DNA of 42,857 bases, taken from Thiorhodococcus mannitoliphagus. GTDB taxonomy: Bacteria; Pseudomonadota; Gammaproteobacteria; Chromatiales; Chromatiaceae. How positions within the stretch are numbered: the stretch's first letter is position 1; each line of letters begins with the position of its first letter. The stretch is from contig NZ_JAAIJR010000041.1 of assembly GCF_010915725.1 (NCBI RefSeq), positions 1-42,857 on the forward strand, read 5' to 3'. This document shows, in pieces, positions 9,577-16,952 of this stretch. Under the pieces are notes generated by a model. That model did not search any database and was not told where the DNA came from. It was given only the letters and a program-made list of their open reading frames with translations. The position numbers and the translations under genes were made by a program.

Positions 9577-9727
9577 ATCGGGATCGGGATCGGGATCGAA
9601 CCGACGATAGCGATTCCGATGGCATGACGCGTCGGTCTGAGGCAAAGCCTCGCTAGATCCTTGTCTGGGTTTCACCGGGATTCAAACTTCGGCTGGTCGG
9701 ATCCATCGAAGGCTTCGCAAAAACGCT

Positions 9728-11173
9728 ATGCACTGGCGCGCCATTATTCGTCTCTTCGGGATTCTGCTGCTGATCTACAGCCTGAGCTTCCTGACTTCGG
9801 TCGCCACGGCCCTGATCTACGCGGACGGACAGTGGCAGATCTTCACGCTCTCCCTCATCTTGTGGGCCGCGTTCGGCGCCATGCTCTGGTTTCCGAACCG
9901 GAACGAGCACAGCGAACTGTCTGTCCGGGAAGGCTTTCTCATCGTCGCCCTGTTTTGGGCCGTGCTGGGCGTCGTCGGCGCGACCCCCTTCCTGCTGGGT
10001 CTGCATCTCAGCTTCACCGATGCGGTCTTCGAGTCCATCTCGGGGTTCACCACCACGGGCGCGACCGTCATCGTCGGCCTGGATCGATTGCCGCCCTCGA
10101 TCCTCTATCATCGCCAACAAATCCAGTGGCTTGGCGGGATGGGTGTCATCGTGCTCGCCGTCGCGGTGCTGCCGCTGATGGGGGTTGGCGGCATGCAGCT
10201 GTATCGCGCGGAATCATCCGGGGTCACCAAACATGAAAAACCGACGCCGCGCATCGCCGAGACCGCGCGCGTGCTATGGACGCTCTATTTCGGCTTGACC
10301 GCTATTTGCGCCTTGGCGTTCTGGGCCGCGGGAATGAGCGTATTCGACGCCATCGGCCACGCATTCACCACCGTCGCGACCGGCGGCTTCTCCACTCATG
10401 ACGACAGTCTGGGCTACTTCGACAGCCCGATGATCGAGTTCATCGCCATCGTCTTCATGCTGGCTGGGGGCGTGAATTTCGCCATCCATTTCATCGCTTG
10501 GCGCAAGCTCGATCCGCGAGCCTATACCAGCGACCCGGAGGTTCGGGTCTATGGGCTGATCTTCCTCGGCGCCTCGCTATTCATCGCGGCAAGTCTGTAC
10601 TGGGCCGGCGCTTATGAGAGCATCTGGGAATCATTACGCTACGCGGCCTTCCAGGTCGCATCGATTCTCACCAGCACAGGTTTTGGCACGGCCGTCTTCG
10701 CTGACTGGCCTCTGCATGTCCCCTTGGTGCTGGTCATGCTGTCCTTCATCGGCGGCTGCGGCGGTTCAACGGCGGGCGGCATCAAGGTGCTGCGCATCAT
10801 GCTGTTGGCCAAGATGGGGGTGCGGCAATTGTTCCAGCTCGCGCATCCGCAGGCGCTCACCGTGGTGAAGATTGGCGGCCGACCGGTGGAGGAGAGAATA
10901 CTCTTCTCAGTTTGGGGCTTCTATGTGCTCTACATCGTGACCGCCCTGCTACTGACGGTGGCCATGATGGCGGCGGGTCTGGATCTGGAATCGGCCTTTG
11001 GTGCCGTAGTGGCCACGATCAATCTCATGGGACCTGGGCTCGGCGAGGTCGCATCCAACTTCACGACCGTCGATCCGCTCGTCAAATGGCTCGCCGTATT
11101 CAGCATGCTGGCCGGACGCTTGGAGATCTTTACGCTGCTGATTCTCTTTCTTCCCTCGTACTGGCGGAATTGA
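9728..11173 (+). CDS. trkH: TrkH family potassium uptake protein
   Basis: A 481-residue inner-membrane K+ translocating subunit built of four M1-P-M2 repeats. The four selectivity-filter loops are visible: SGFTTTGATV, TVATGGFSTH, TSTGFGTAV and LMGPGLGEVA, each with its key glycine. Membrane segments cover most of the chain. TrkH normally works with a cytoplasmic TrkA NAD-binding subunit, and no trkA is in the window. The TGA stop is immediately followed by the ATG of the histidine kinase, so translation is coupled. The ATG at 9728 lacks a close Shine-Dalgarno sequence (GAAGG lies ~14 nt away), but it gives the usual N-terminus. Confidence 0.93.
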   Translation: MHWRAIIRLFGILLLIYSLSFLTSVATALIYADGQWQIFTLSLILWAAFGAMLWFPNRNEHSELSVREGFLIVALFWAVLGVVGATPFLLGLHLSFTDAVFESISGFTTTGATVIVGLDRLPPSILYHRQQIQWLGGMGVIVLAVAVLPLMGVGGMQLYRAESSGVTKHEKPTPRIAETARVLWTLYFGLTAICALAFWAAGMSVFDAIGHAFTTVATGGFSTHDDSLGYFDSPMIEFIAIVFMLAGGVNFAIHFIAWRKLDPRAYTSDPEVRVYGLIFLGASLFIAASLYWAGAYESIWESLRYAAFQVASILTSTGFGTAVFADWPLHVPLVLVMLSFIGGCGGSTAGGIKVLRIMLLAKMGVRQLFQLAHPQALTVVKIGGRPVEERILFSVWGFYVLYIVTALLLTVAMMAAGLDLESAFGAVVATINLMGPGLGEVASNFTTVDPLVKWLAVFSMLAGRLEIFTLLILFLPSYWRN

Positions 11174-12706
11174 ATGGACCAGGCGTCCTATCCGAGACCA
11201 GCGTCCGACTATCTCCTCGCCGCAGCGGTCGTGCTCGCGGCCTTGACGCTGGCGCTCCTGGTGCGCCCCTGGCTACCCTTGGCGAACCTCTCGCTGGTCT
11301 TTCTGATCGGCGTCTTGTGGGTCTCGGTGCGCACCGGCCCGCTGCCCGCGCTCTTCACCGCGCTGCTGAGCGCGCTGACCTACAACTTCTTTCTCACCGA
11401 GCCGCACTACAGCCTCCTCATCCAGCATACCGATGAGCTGCTGACGGTCGGTTTCTTCTTGCTGGTTGGCCTGATCGGCGGTCAGGTCGCGGCAAGGCTG
11501 CGTCGACAAATGTTGGCCTTGCGCGTCGCCAACGATCAGGCGCGAGTGCTGCTCGATCTCGGGCGTCGGCTCGCCGGACTGTCGAATCTGGTTGAGGTCC
11601 AGCGCGAGACGGTGCGCATGCTCAGTGAGCACATGCGCCTGGCCGTGGTCCTCTTTGCGCCGGGAGAAGAGGGCCAGCCGTTGATCCTGGCCGCCCATTC
11701 CGAGCCAGAACCGAGCTTGGACGACAGGATTCGCCAGTCGGCCGACTGGGCTTTCGCGCATCGCCGTCCCTGCGGGCTGCAAACGACAACTCAGGCCGAA
11801 CTCGACTGGCGTCTGTTGCCGCTGGGCCTGGAAGAGGAGTGTTTCGGCGTGGTCGGCATCTCCTATTGCGGGCAAGCGCAACCAACCACGACCGAACTGA
11901 CGGCACTCGACGGCCTGATCGCCCATGCCACCCTAGCCATGGCGCGGACCCGGCTGACGGATCATCTGCAGCAGGCGCGCCTCGGCGAGGAGACCGAACG
12001 CCTGCGCGCGGCCTTGCTCTCCTCGGTCTCCCATGATCTGCGCACGCCGCTGGCCTCGATGATCGGCGCCGCAAGCAGCCTTCGCGCCCTCGATCGGCAG
12101 CTCTCCGCCGAAGATCGCGACGAGTTACTGGAGGCGGTGCTGAGCGAGGGCGAACGGCTCGACCGCTACATCCAGAACCTGCTCGACATGACCCGGCTCG
12201 GCCATGGCACCCTCAAGCTGGAACGCGACTGGATCGGCATCGACGACATCCTGGGCGCGGTTCTGCGGCGTCTGCGCGATGCGCTTCGCAGCCATCGAGT
12301 GATCCGCGTGATCGAACCGGACCTGCCCTTGCTCTACGTCCATCCGGCGTTGATCGAGCAAGCCCTGATCAATCTGCTCGAGAATGCGGCGAAATTCTCG
12401 CCCAGCGACAGCGAGATCCGTCTAACGGCAAACCGCGAAGACGATGCGCTCAGGGTCAGCGTCTCCGACCAAGGGGCGGGCATTGCCGAAGCCGAGCGCG
12501 CCCGCATCTTCGACATGTTCTACACCGGCCGCGATGGTGACCGCGGTAAGCACGGAAGCGGACTGGGGCTCGCCATCTGCAGCGGTATGATCGGCGCCCA
12601 TGGCGGGCGCATCGAGGTGATGGATGGTCTCGACGGTCGGGGCACGACCTTTGTCGTTCATCTGCCGCTGATCGAGGCGCCAGTGAAGCCGGAGTCCGGC
12701 ACATGA
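11174..12706 (+). CDS. KdpD-like sensor histidine kinase lacking the N-terminal KdpD/Usp domains
   Basis: 510 residues. Four membrane segments (about 10-110) form the DUF4118 region, with the YNFFLTEPHYS loop typical of KdpD. A GAF-like domain follows (about 125-255), then HisKA with SSVSHDLRTPLASMIG (phospho-acceptor His287), then HATPase_c with N-box ENAAKFSP and glycine boxes DQGAGIA and GSGLGLAI. E. coli KdpD has about 890 residues; the roughly 390-residue cytoplasmic KdpD-plus-Usp front is absent. It is sandwiched between trkH and a KdpE-like regulator, so it likely senses K+ or turgor and controls trkH, not a Kdp ATPase, which is absent here. Confidence 0.9.
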   Translation: MDQASYPRPASDYLLAAAVVLAALTLALLVRPWLPLANLSLVFLIGVLWVSVRTGPLPALFTALLSALTYNFFLTEPHYSLLIQHTDELLTVGFFLLVGLIGGQVAARLRRQMLALRVANDQARVLLDLGRRLAGLSNLVEVQRETVRMLSEHMRLAVVLFAPGEEGQPLILAAHSEPEPSLDDRIRQSADWAFAHRRPCGLQTTTQAELDWRLLPLGLEEECFGVVGISYCGQAQPTTTELTALDGLIAHATLAMARTRLTDHLQQARLGEETERLRAALLSSVSHDLRTPLASMIGAASSLRALDRQLSAEDRDELLEAVLSEGERLDRYIQNLLDMTRLGHGTLKLERDWIGIDDILGAVLRRLRDALRSHRVIRVIEPDLPLLYVHPALIEQALINLLENAAKFSPSDSEIRLTANREDDALRVSVSDQGAGIAEAERARIFDMFYTGRDGDRGKHGSGLGLAICSGMIGAHGGRIEVMDGLDGRGTTFVVHLPLIEAPVKPESGT

Positions 12707-13410
12707 GCGATGCCGGCGCCCAGGCACAGATCCTGATCATTGATGACGAGCCGCAGATACGCCGCTTCCTGCGGATCAGCCTCAAGAGTCAGGGGTACGC
12801 GGTCGCGGAAGCCGCGAGTGCCGCCGAGGGCATCGCCGTCTCACAGGCCCACAGGCCCGACCTCGTCGTGCTCGACCTCGGCCTGCCGGATGCCGACGGC
12901 AGGACCGTGCTCGCCGAGCTTCGGGCCCAGTCATCGGTGCCCGTGATCGTCCTCTCGGTCCGCGACAGCGAAACGGAGAAGGTGCTGACCTTGGACAGCG
13001 GCGCCAACGACTATGTCACCAAGCCCTTTGGCATTCAGGAGTTTCTGGCGCGCGTGCGGAACCTGCTGCGCGCGCGGCCCGAGCCGACAGCGACGGGAGA
13101 GGCGGTCTTCACCGACGGTCATCTGACCGTCGATCTTGGTCGGCGGCTGGTCAGCCAGGACGGCGTTCCGGTCCATCTCACGCGCAAGGAATTCGCCGTG
13201 CTGGGAATGCTGATCGGTCATGCCGGGCGCGTCGTGACGCAATCACAGCTGCTGCGTCAAATCTGGGGGCCGACCCATCTCGCGGACACTCACTATCTGC
13301 GCATCGTCATCGGCAAGCTCCGCCAGAAGCTCGGTGATGATCCCAATGATCCGCGTTACCTTCGCACCGAGCCCGGCGTCGGCTATCGCTTCATCGGCGC
13401 AGACGTTTGA
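12703..13410 (+). CDS. KdpE-like OmpR-family response regulator
   Basis: 235 residues. The receiver domain (about 8-120) has acidic pocket D14/D15, phospho-acceptor Asp58 in VVLDLGLPDADG, and TKPFG. It is followed by a C-terminal OmpR-type winged helix (LTRKEFAVLGMLIGHAGRVV ... LRTEPGVGYRF). The sequence pattern is that of KdpE. Its ATG overlaps the TGA of the kinase (ATGA at 12703-12706), so the pair is translationally coupled. Cytoplasmic DNA-binding partner of the preceding kinase; trkH is the plausible target. Confidence 0.92.
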   Translation: MSDAGAQAQILIIDDEPQIRRFLRISLKSQGYAVAEAASAAEGIAVSQAHRPDLVVLDLGLPDADGRTVLAELRAQSSVPVIVLSVRDSETEKVLTLDSGANDYVTKPFGIQEFLARVRNLLRARPEPTATGEAVFTDGHLTVDLGRRLVSQDGVPVHLTRKEFAVLGMLIGHAGRVVTQSQLLRQIWGPTHLADTHYLRIVIGKLRQKLGDDPNDPRYLRTEPGVGYRFIGADV

Positions 13411-13539
13411 GTGCTGTTCAGCATGGACCGCCGTCGCAACTGCGTGTTCGGTTTTGGGCCAGCCCAGATTCCAAATCGAAGGGACAAATGGCCGCAGGGG
13501 CAAAAGAGCCGCAGGTAGGCAGAATCAACGAGGTCAAGC

Positions 13540-14358
13540 ATGACGCAACGCATCAATAAAGATACCCGCCTCTGCATCTCCCTGGCAGCCCGGCCCAGCA
13601 ATGTCAGCACCAGGTTCCACAACTTTCTCTACGAAGAACTGGGCCTAGACTTCATCTACAAGGCCTTCACAACCAAGGACTTGGCCGCGGCCATTGCCGG
13701 CATCCGCGCGCTTGGCATCCGTGGCTGCGGCGTCTCGATGCCATATAAGGAAGGCTGCATTGCCTATCTGGACGCGCTGGCGCCATCGGCCGAGGCATTG
13801 CAGGCGGTGAACACCATCGTCAACGACGACGGCAACCTCTGTGGCCACAACACGGACTACATCGCGGTCGCGACCTTGCTTGAGCAGCACGCCGTGCCCA
13901 AGCACCTACCCTTTGTCCTGCGCGGCAGCGGCGGCATGGCCAAGGCGGTCGCCGGCGCCTTGCGCGACAGCGGCTTTCGCGACGGCATCATCCTGGCCCG
14001 CAACGCGGCCACGGGCCGACCGCTGGCGCAGGCCAATGGCTATGAGTGGCGGAGCGCGCTTGGCGACGCCCGACCCGGTCTGCTGATCAACGCGACCCCC
14101 ATCGGCATGACCGGCGGCCCTCAAGCCGCGACCTTGGCTTACGAGCCAGGGGTCATCGATCAGGCTCAGGTGGTGTTCGACGTGGTCGCCGTGCCGCCCG
14201 AAACACCGCTCATCCAATACGCCAGGTCGGCGGGCAAGTCCGTCATCACCGGCTACGAGGTGGTCACCTTGCAGGCGGTGGAACAGTTCGCCCTTTACAC
14301 GGGCGTGCGACCGACCGCGGAGCAGATCCGCCGCGCGGCTGAGCATGCCCGCGGCTGA
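13540..14358 (+). CDS. Shikimate dehydrogenase-like protein (HI0607/SdhL type)
   Basis: 272 residues. The order of blocks closely follows Haemophilus HI0607: INKDTRLCISLAARPSN, YKAFTTKDLAAAI, RALGIRGCGVSMPYKEGC, NTIVNDDG, NTDYIAV, GSGGMAKAV, and FDVVAVPPETPLIQYA. The catalytic Lys70 and Asp106 of the AroE family are kept. The N-terminal Ser-x-Ser shikimate-binding motif of canonical AroE is changed, as in other SdhL proteins. SdhL oxidises shikimate poorly in characterised cases, and its true substrate is unclear. GAGGT lies 6 nt before the ATG. Downstream of kdpE but separated by 129 bp. Confidence 0.88.
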   Translation: MTQRINKDTRLCISLAARPSNVSTRFHNFLYEELGLDFIYKAFTTKDLAAAIAGIRALGIRGCGVSMPYKEGCIAYLDALAPSAEALQAVNTIVNDDGNLCGHNTDYIAVATLLEQHAVPKHLPFVLRGSGGMAKAVAGALRDSGFRDGIILARNAATGRPLAQANGYEWRSALGDARPGLLINATPIGMTGGPQAATLAYEPGVIDQAQVVFDVVAVPPETPLIQYARSAGKSVITGYEVVTLQAVEQFALYTGVRPTAEQIRRAAEHARG

Positions 14359-14515
14359 GCAGCACCCGCGGGCGGACGCAGCGGCGAATGTGTGGTGATG
14401 CCTGCGCACAGCTGAGATGCACCACGGCGGCTATCCAGTGCTCCGACGCCGCGCTGCCCCGAGCAGCCGACCGGGATGGCCAGCCGCTGCCGGACTCCGT
14501 CAAGATCGGGATACG

Positions 14516-15082
14516 TCAGTCATCCCATGGCCCATAGCCCGGAATGTCGATTTGCCGCTCGTTATAGTTTCCCTCCGCAGCACGACGGTGACAGGCGTTG
14601 CATTTGCTGAAGCTGCCGACATCGGGATTGCCGGTGACGAGCCGCGCAGGGATCTCATCGTGCTCATCGCGGAACTTCGCGATCTTGGTGATCCTTGGGA
14701 GTTGCGCGCCGGTGGCAGTGGTCGCAGCGACTCCGACCGCATCGGCACCCAGGAAGCTGCTGATCTCCAGGCGCAGTGCTTCGGACAGGGTGGCGTCGTC
14801 GCCATAGTGGTCGCTGAGCGCGGCCGGCGTCATGATCTGCGCCCAGGCGCGAGCCGGCAATAGCTCCGGTTGATAGGCCATATGGCAGGCGCCGCATTCG
14901 TCAATATAGGCTTGGCTGCGGATCGGCGCGAGTGGAACGTCATCGTCAATCCACTCTTTCGAGGCATGACCGCGCCTGCGGTCGTCATCATCATCATCGT
15001 CGGCGAGTGCGAGCCCGGCGATGCTCAGTGAAACCAATGCGAGCATGAGCAGGACGAAAGGTGGCGTGCGTTGCATCATCAT
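14516..15082 (-). CDS. Diheme cytochrome c (DHC type)
   Basis: 188-residue exported protein. It has a signal peptide with hydrophobic core about 8-25 ending in ALA, then an acidic stretch of seven Asp and RRR (28-37). Two c-type heme sites follow: C63-GA-CH67 with MAYQPELLPARAW after it, and C161-NA-CH165. The first motif and the YQPELLPA block are typical of DHC, the diheme electron donor to the oxygen-binding SHP cytochrome. Three consecutive ATGs (15082, 15079, 15076) follow AGGAG, so the exact start may be one of the first two. It follows the SHP-like gene by 12 bp in the same operon. The cytochrome b membrane subunit often found with this pair is absent here. Confidence 0.88.
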   Translation of the reverse strand: MMMQRTPPFVLLMLALVSLSIAGLALADDDDDDDRRRGHASKEWIDDDVPLAPIRSQAYIDECGACHMAYQPELLPARAWAQIMTPAALSDHYGDDATLSEALRLEISSFLGADAVGVAATTATGAQLPRITKIAKFRDEHDEIPARLVTGNPDVGSFSKCNACHRRAAEGNYNERQIDIPGYGPWDD

Positions 15083-15094
15083 GGATTCTCCTGG

Positions 15095-15460
15095 TTACTG
15101 TGTCTTGATGTAGGCGAGGAAATCGGCCTTCTCGGTGGCCGTGCATTCGCGATCGAGGGTCCAGCGGCAGTTGCGCAGCAGCCATTTTTCAATCTTCGCC
15201 TGATCCGTCAGGCGCTCAGGATTGACGGAGGGCGCCAGGGGATCGATGGTCTTGCCGGTCTTGGCGTGTTTTCCCGGCTGAGTCAGGTCGCGGCCGTGAC
15301 AGCTCACGCAACTGCGCGCAGGGGAGCCATCGGCTTGCGGATGGGTCTCGACCCAGGCGGCCTGTCCCGCCGCCGGATCGGCGGCGAGCAGGGACGCTGG
15401 AGCTGTTAGTGTCAGGGCAGCCACAGTGGTCAGGAACGAGGCGGCGAGCGTTGGTCTCAT
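15095..15460 (-). CDS. SHP-like monoheme cytochrome c (DUF1924 family)
   Basis: 121 residues with a signal peptide (1 to about 27, ending LLAA) and one heme site C51-VS-CH55, followed by GRDLTQPGKHAKTGK. Near the C-terminus, RNCRWTLDREC (96-106) holds Asn97 and a Cys98/Cys106 pair. In Rhodobacter sphaeroides heme protein (SHP), an asparagine at this kind of position is the labile sixth ligand and the two cysteines form a disulfide, so this copy should be a high-spin, ligand-binding cytochrome. It acts in the periplasm, taking electrons from the DHC encoded just downstream. Its physiological substrate is not settled in the family. Confidence 0.87.
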   Translation of the reverse strand: MRPTLAASFLTTVAALTLTAPASLLAADPAAGQAAWVETHPQADGSPARSCVSCHGRDLTQPGKHAKTGKTIDPLAPSVNPERLTDQAKIEKWLLRNCRWTLDRECTATEKADFLAYIKTQ

Positions 15461-15498
15461 GGGGGTTATCTCCCGTTGATTTTCGGTGATCGGCTTCA

Positions 15499-15747
15499 GA
15501 GGCTGTCTGACAAACCTCGGAGCGACTTTAGAAAGCGTCCATCAACAACTTCCCCCCTTCGCAAAGGGGGGCTACGTCCATCAACAACTCCCCCCCTTTC
15601 GCAAAGGGGGGCTAGGGGGGATTTCGGGCGGCATCGCCCGCATCGGGAAACAATTGATGGACACTTTCTTAGGCGCCCTTGGCACCGGCGAGAGGGCGAA
15701 TGAATTCGCCCCTACGGCTCGGGCGATTGCAATATTCAGACAGCCTC
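15499..15747. mobile_element. MITE family B, copy 1 (interrupted by a family A element)
   Basis: The ends are GAGGCTGTCTGA and its inverse, flanked by a TCA direct repeat (15496-15498, 15748-15750). It is interrupted after CGACTTTA by the family A element. Removing that element and one 3-bp duplication leaves 108 bp, exactly the length of copy 2, with about 93% identity. It has no coding capacity. A TNA target duplication fits mobilisation by an IS5-family transposase (IS1031/IS427-type); this is inference. Confidence 0.88.
15531..15668 (-). mobile_element. MITE family A, copy 1 (138 bp, nested inside family B)
   Basis: Ends GAAAGCGTCCATCAA and TTGATGGACACTTTC, flanked by TTA at 15528-15530 and 15669-15671. 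It is inverted relative to the other copies. It is 39 bp longer than the usual 99 bp because the end segment (GTCCATCAACAACT plus the C-run/G-run hairpin) is tandemly duplicated. Confidence 0.9.
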
Positions 15748-15855
15748 TCAGGTCTGACTGCGATCTGTTGCCCGAGAGATTACGCTGGTGTAGCTGACGA
15801 AGTGCTGCCCGCTACTGTCAGCGAATTGTCAGCAGCAGCTGTGGTCGCACCCTGA

Positions 15856-15963
15856 GAGGCTGTCTGAAAAACCTCGGGGCGACTTTAGTCGCCCTTGGCA
15901 CTGGCGGGAGGGCGAATGAATTCGCCCCTACAGCTCGGGCGATTACAATATTCAGACAGCCTC
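15856..15963. mobile_element. MITE family B, copy 2 (108 bp, intact)
   Basis: 13-bp terminal inverted repeats GAGGCTGTCTGAA/TTCAGACAGCCTC flanked by TGA (15853-15855, 15964-15966). Internally it contains GGGCGAATGAATTCGCCC, an 18-bp perfect palindrome. No reading frame. This copy shows the empty site where the family A element landed in copy 1. Confidence 0.9.
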
Positions 15964-15999
15964 TGAGAGGCGTCCGGAAATCATCGTAGAGGCCCCCTG

Positions 16000-16068
16000 G
16001 GATCCTTGAGGGCGCAAAATGCTCGCAGATGAGTCAAATTTCGATGAGGCGTCCGACCATCCAAGGCC
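16000..16068. repeat. 69-bp dispersed repeat, copy 2
   Basis: Matches 9508-9576 over its full length with about five substitutions and no gaps. It lies 36 bp beyond a family B element. Confidence 0.85.
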
Positions 16069-16144
16069 GATGGCATTCGGATTCGAGGCGTTGTAAATGG
16101 GTGAGTGCGTTCATCGCATCCTGTCCATGGCAGTGGTTATTGGT

Positions 16145-16267
16145 CTCACCACCTATCGGTTTTATGTAGCCAGGGCTTCCAGCCCTGGCAAACCAGGCCA
16201 GGATGGCCTGGCTACGCAGGCTTGGAGCGGCTGTTCAGGTTGATTTCGGGAAACCGATAGGTGTTGA
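16145..16267. mobile_element. MITE-like element family C (123 bp) with 10-bp flanking repeats
   Basis: Inverted ends share the exact 13-mer CACCTATCGGTTT (16150-16162; inverse 16251-16263), with partial matching outward. Both sides are flanked by the identical 10-mer GGTTATTGGT (16135-16144 and 16268-16277), as expected for a target duplication. The interior forms two stems around AGCCAGGGCTTCCAGCCCTGGC and GCCAGGCCATCC-like arms. It encodes nothing. Confidence 0.75.
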
Positions 16268-16611
16268 GGTTATTGGTATCGACAGCCGAGGTGACCGAGC
16301 CTGGACGCGAGATGTTGGCCATCGTCGCCCCTATGCTCGGAGACATGGAAAATCTGCGGCAGGTGGGTCGCGAAAGTTTGGGGATGCCTCAGGGCCTGTC
16401 TCGCATTTCCCCAATAAGCACAATGCCCTGTCCGTGCGGCATTTTCCCGCCGTCCGGGCCTGGGCAACCGCTGAACGCACAGACCTGACTTGGGCCAAGG
16501 ATGTGAATGGTAACCGCACGCGGCGAAGACGCGCGGGTGAGCTGAGCATTGGCTGACAAGCCTGTGTAGGGATCGGTCAGGCGGGGTTCTCTAAGCTGAC
16601 CTCATGCCGCC

Positions 16612-16899
16612 ATGCATGGTGGCGAGAGTCTTCTTCAACCCTGCCACGACCTGGAGTGCTTACCCATGATCAGCTATTCGATACAAGCCCTCGATTCACA
16701 CCGCTGCGATCTCTCGGTTCGGCCAGGGCGCGCGGTCCGTCGCGCCCGCATGGGCTCCCTGCCCCGCCTCATGACGATCGCTCGAGAAAAGAGAGCGCCG
16801 GGTTCGGGCGAGGCCGAGGAACGGACGCTCTCGATCGAGGAGCGGATTTGCCGCTATTTGGACTCCCAGCCTGCACAGCTGTATCGCGGCGGGGCCTGA
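16612..16899 (+). CDS. Possible small Arg-rich protein, unrecognised
   Basis: An open frame of 95 codons; an internal ATG at 16666 would give 77 residues. The C-terminal part (about residues 55-95, containing EERTLSIEERICRYLDSQ) has a plausible helical protein composition. I recognise no family, see no good ribosome site, and a competing frame overlaps it. It lies between the repeat-rich zone and the PTS genes, transcribed toward the latter. The rest of 16278-16952 holds no other supported gene. Confidence 0.2.
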   Translation: MHGGESLLQPCHDLECLPMISYSIQALDSHRCDLSVRPGRAVRRARMGSLPRLMTIAREKRAPGSGEAEERTLSIEERICRYLDSQPAQLYRGGA

Positions 16900-16952
16900 C
16901 AAAGCCGTGGTTCCGGGCGACCTGGTCCGAGCACGGCCTTGCCGGCCATTCC

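Larger units (their letters stand above)
9189..9727. other. Intergenic region with small repeats
   Basis: About 540 bp without a convincing gene between iclR and trkH. It holds an 18-bp tandem duplication (9219-9254), a 69-bp dispersed repeat (9508-9576), and a run of ATCGGG hexamers (about 9577-9597). The overlapping longer frames are shadows of trkH. Any trkH promoter should lie here, but I see no confident -35/-10 pair. Confidence 0.6.

Noticed and set aside
9661-10236. 191-codon frame overlapping the start of trkH
   Set aside because: Out-of-frame shadow; the TrkH selectivity-filter motifs are in the other frame.
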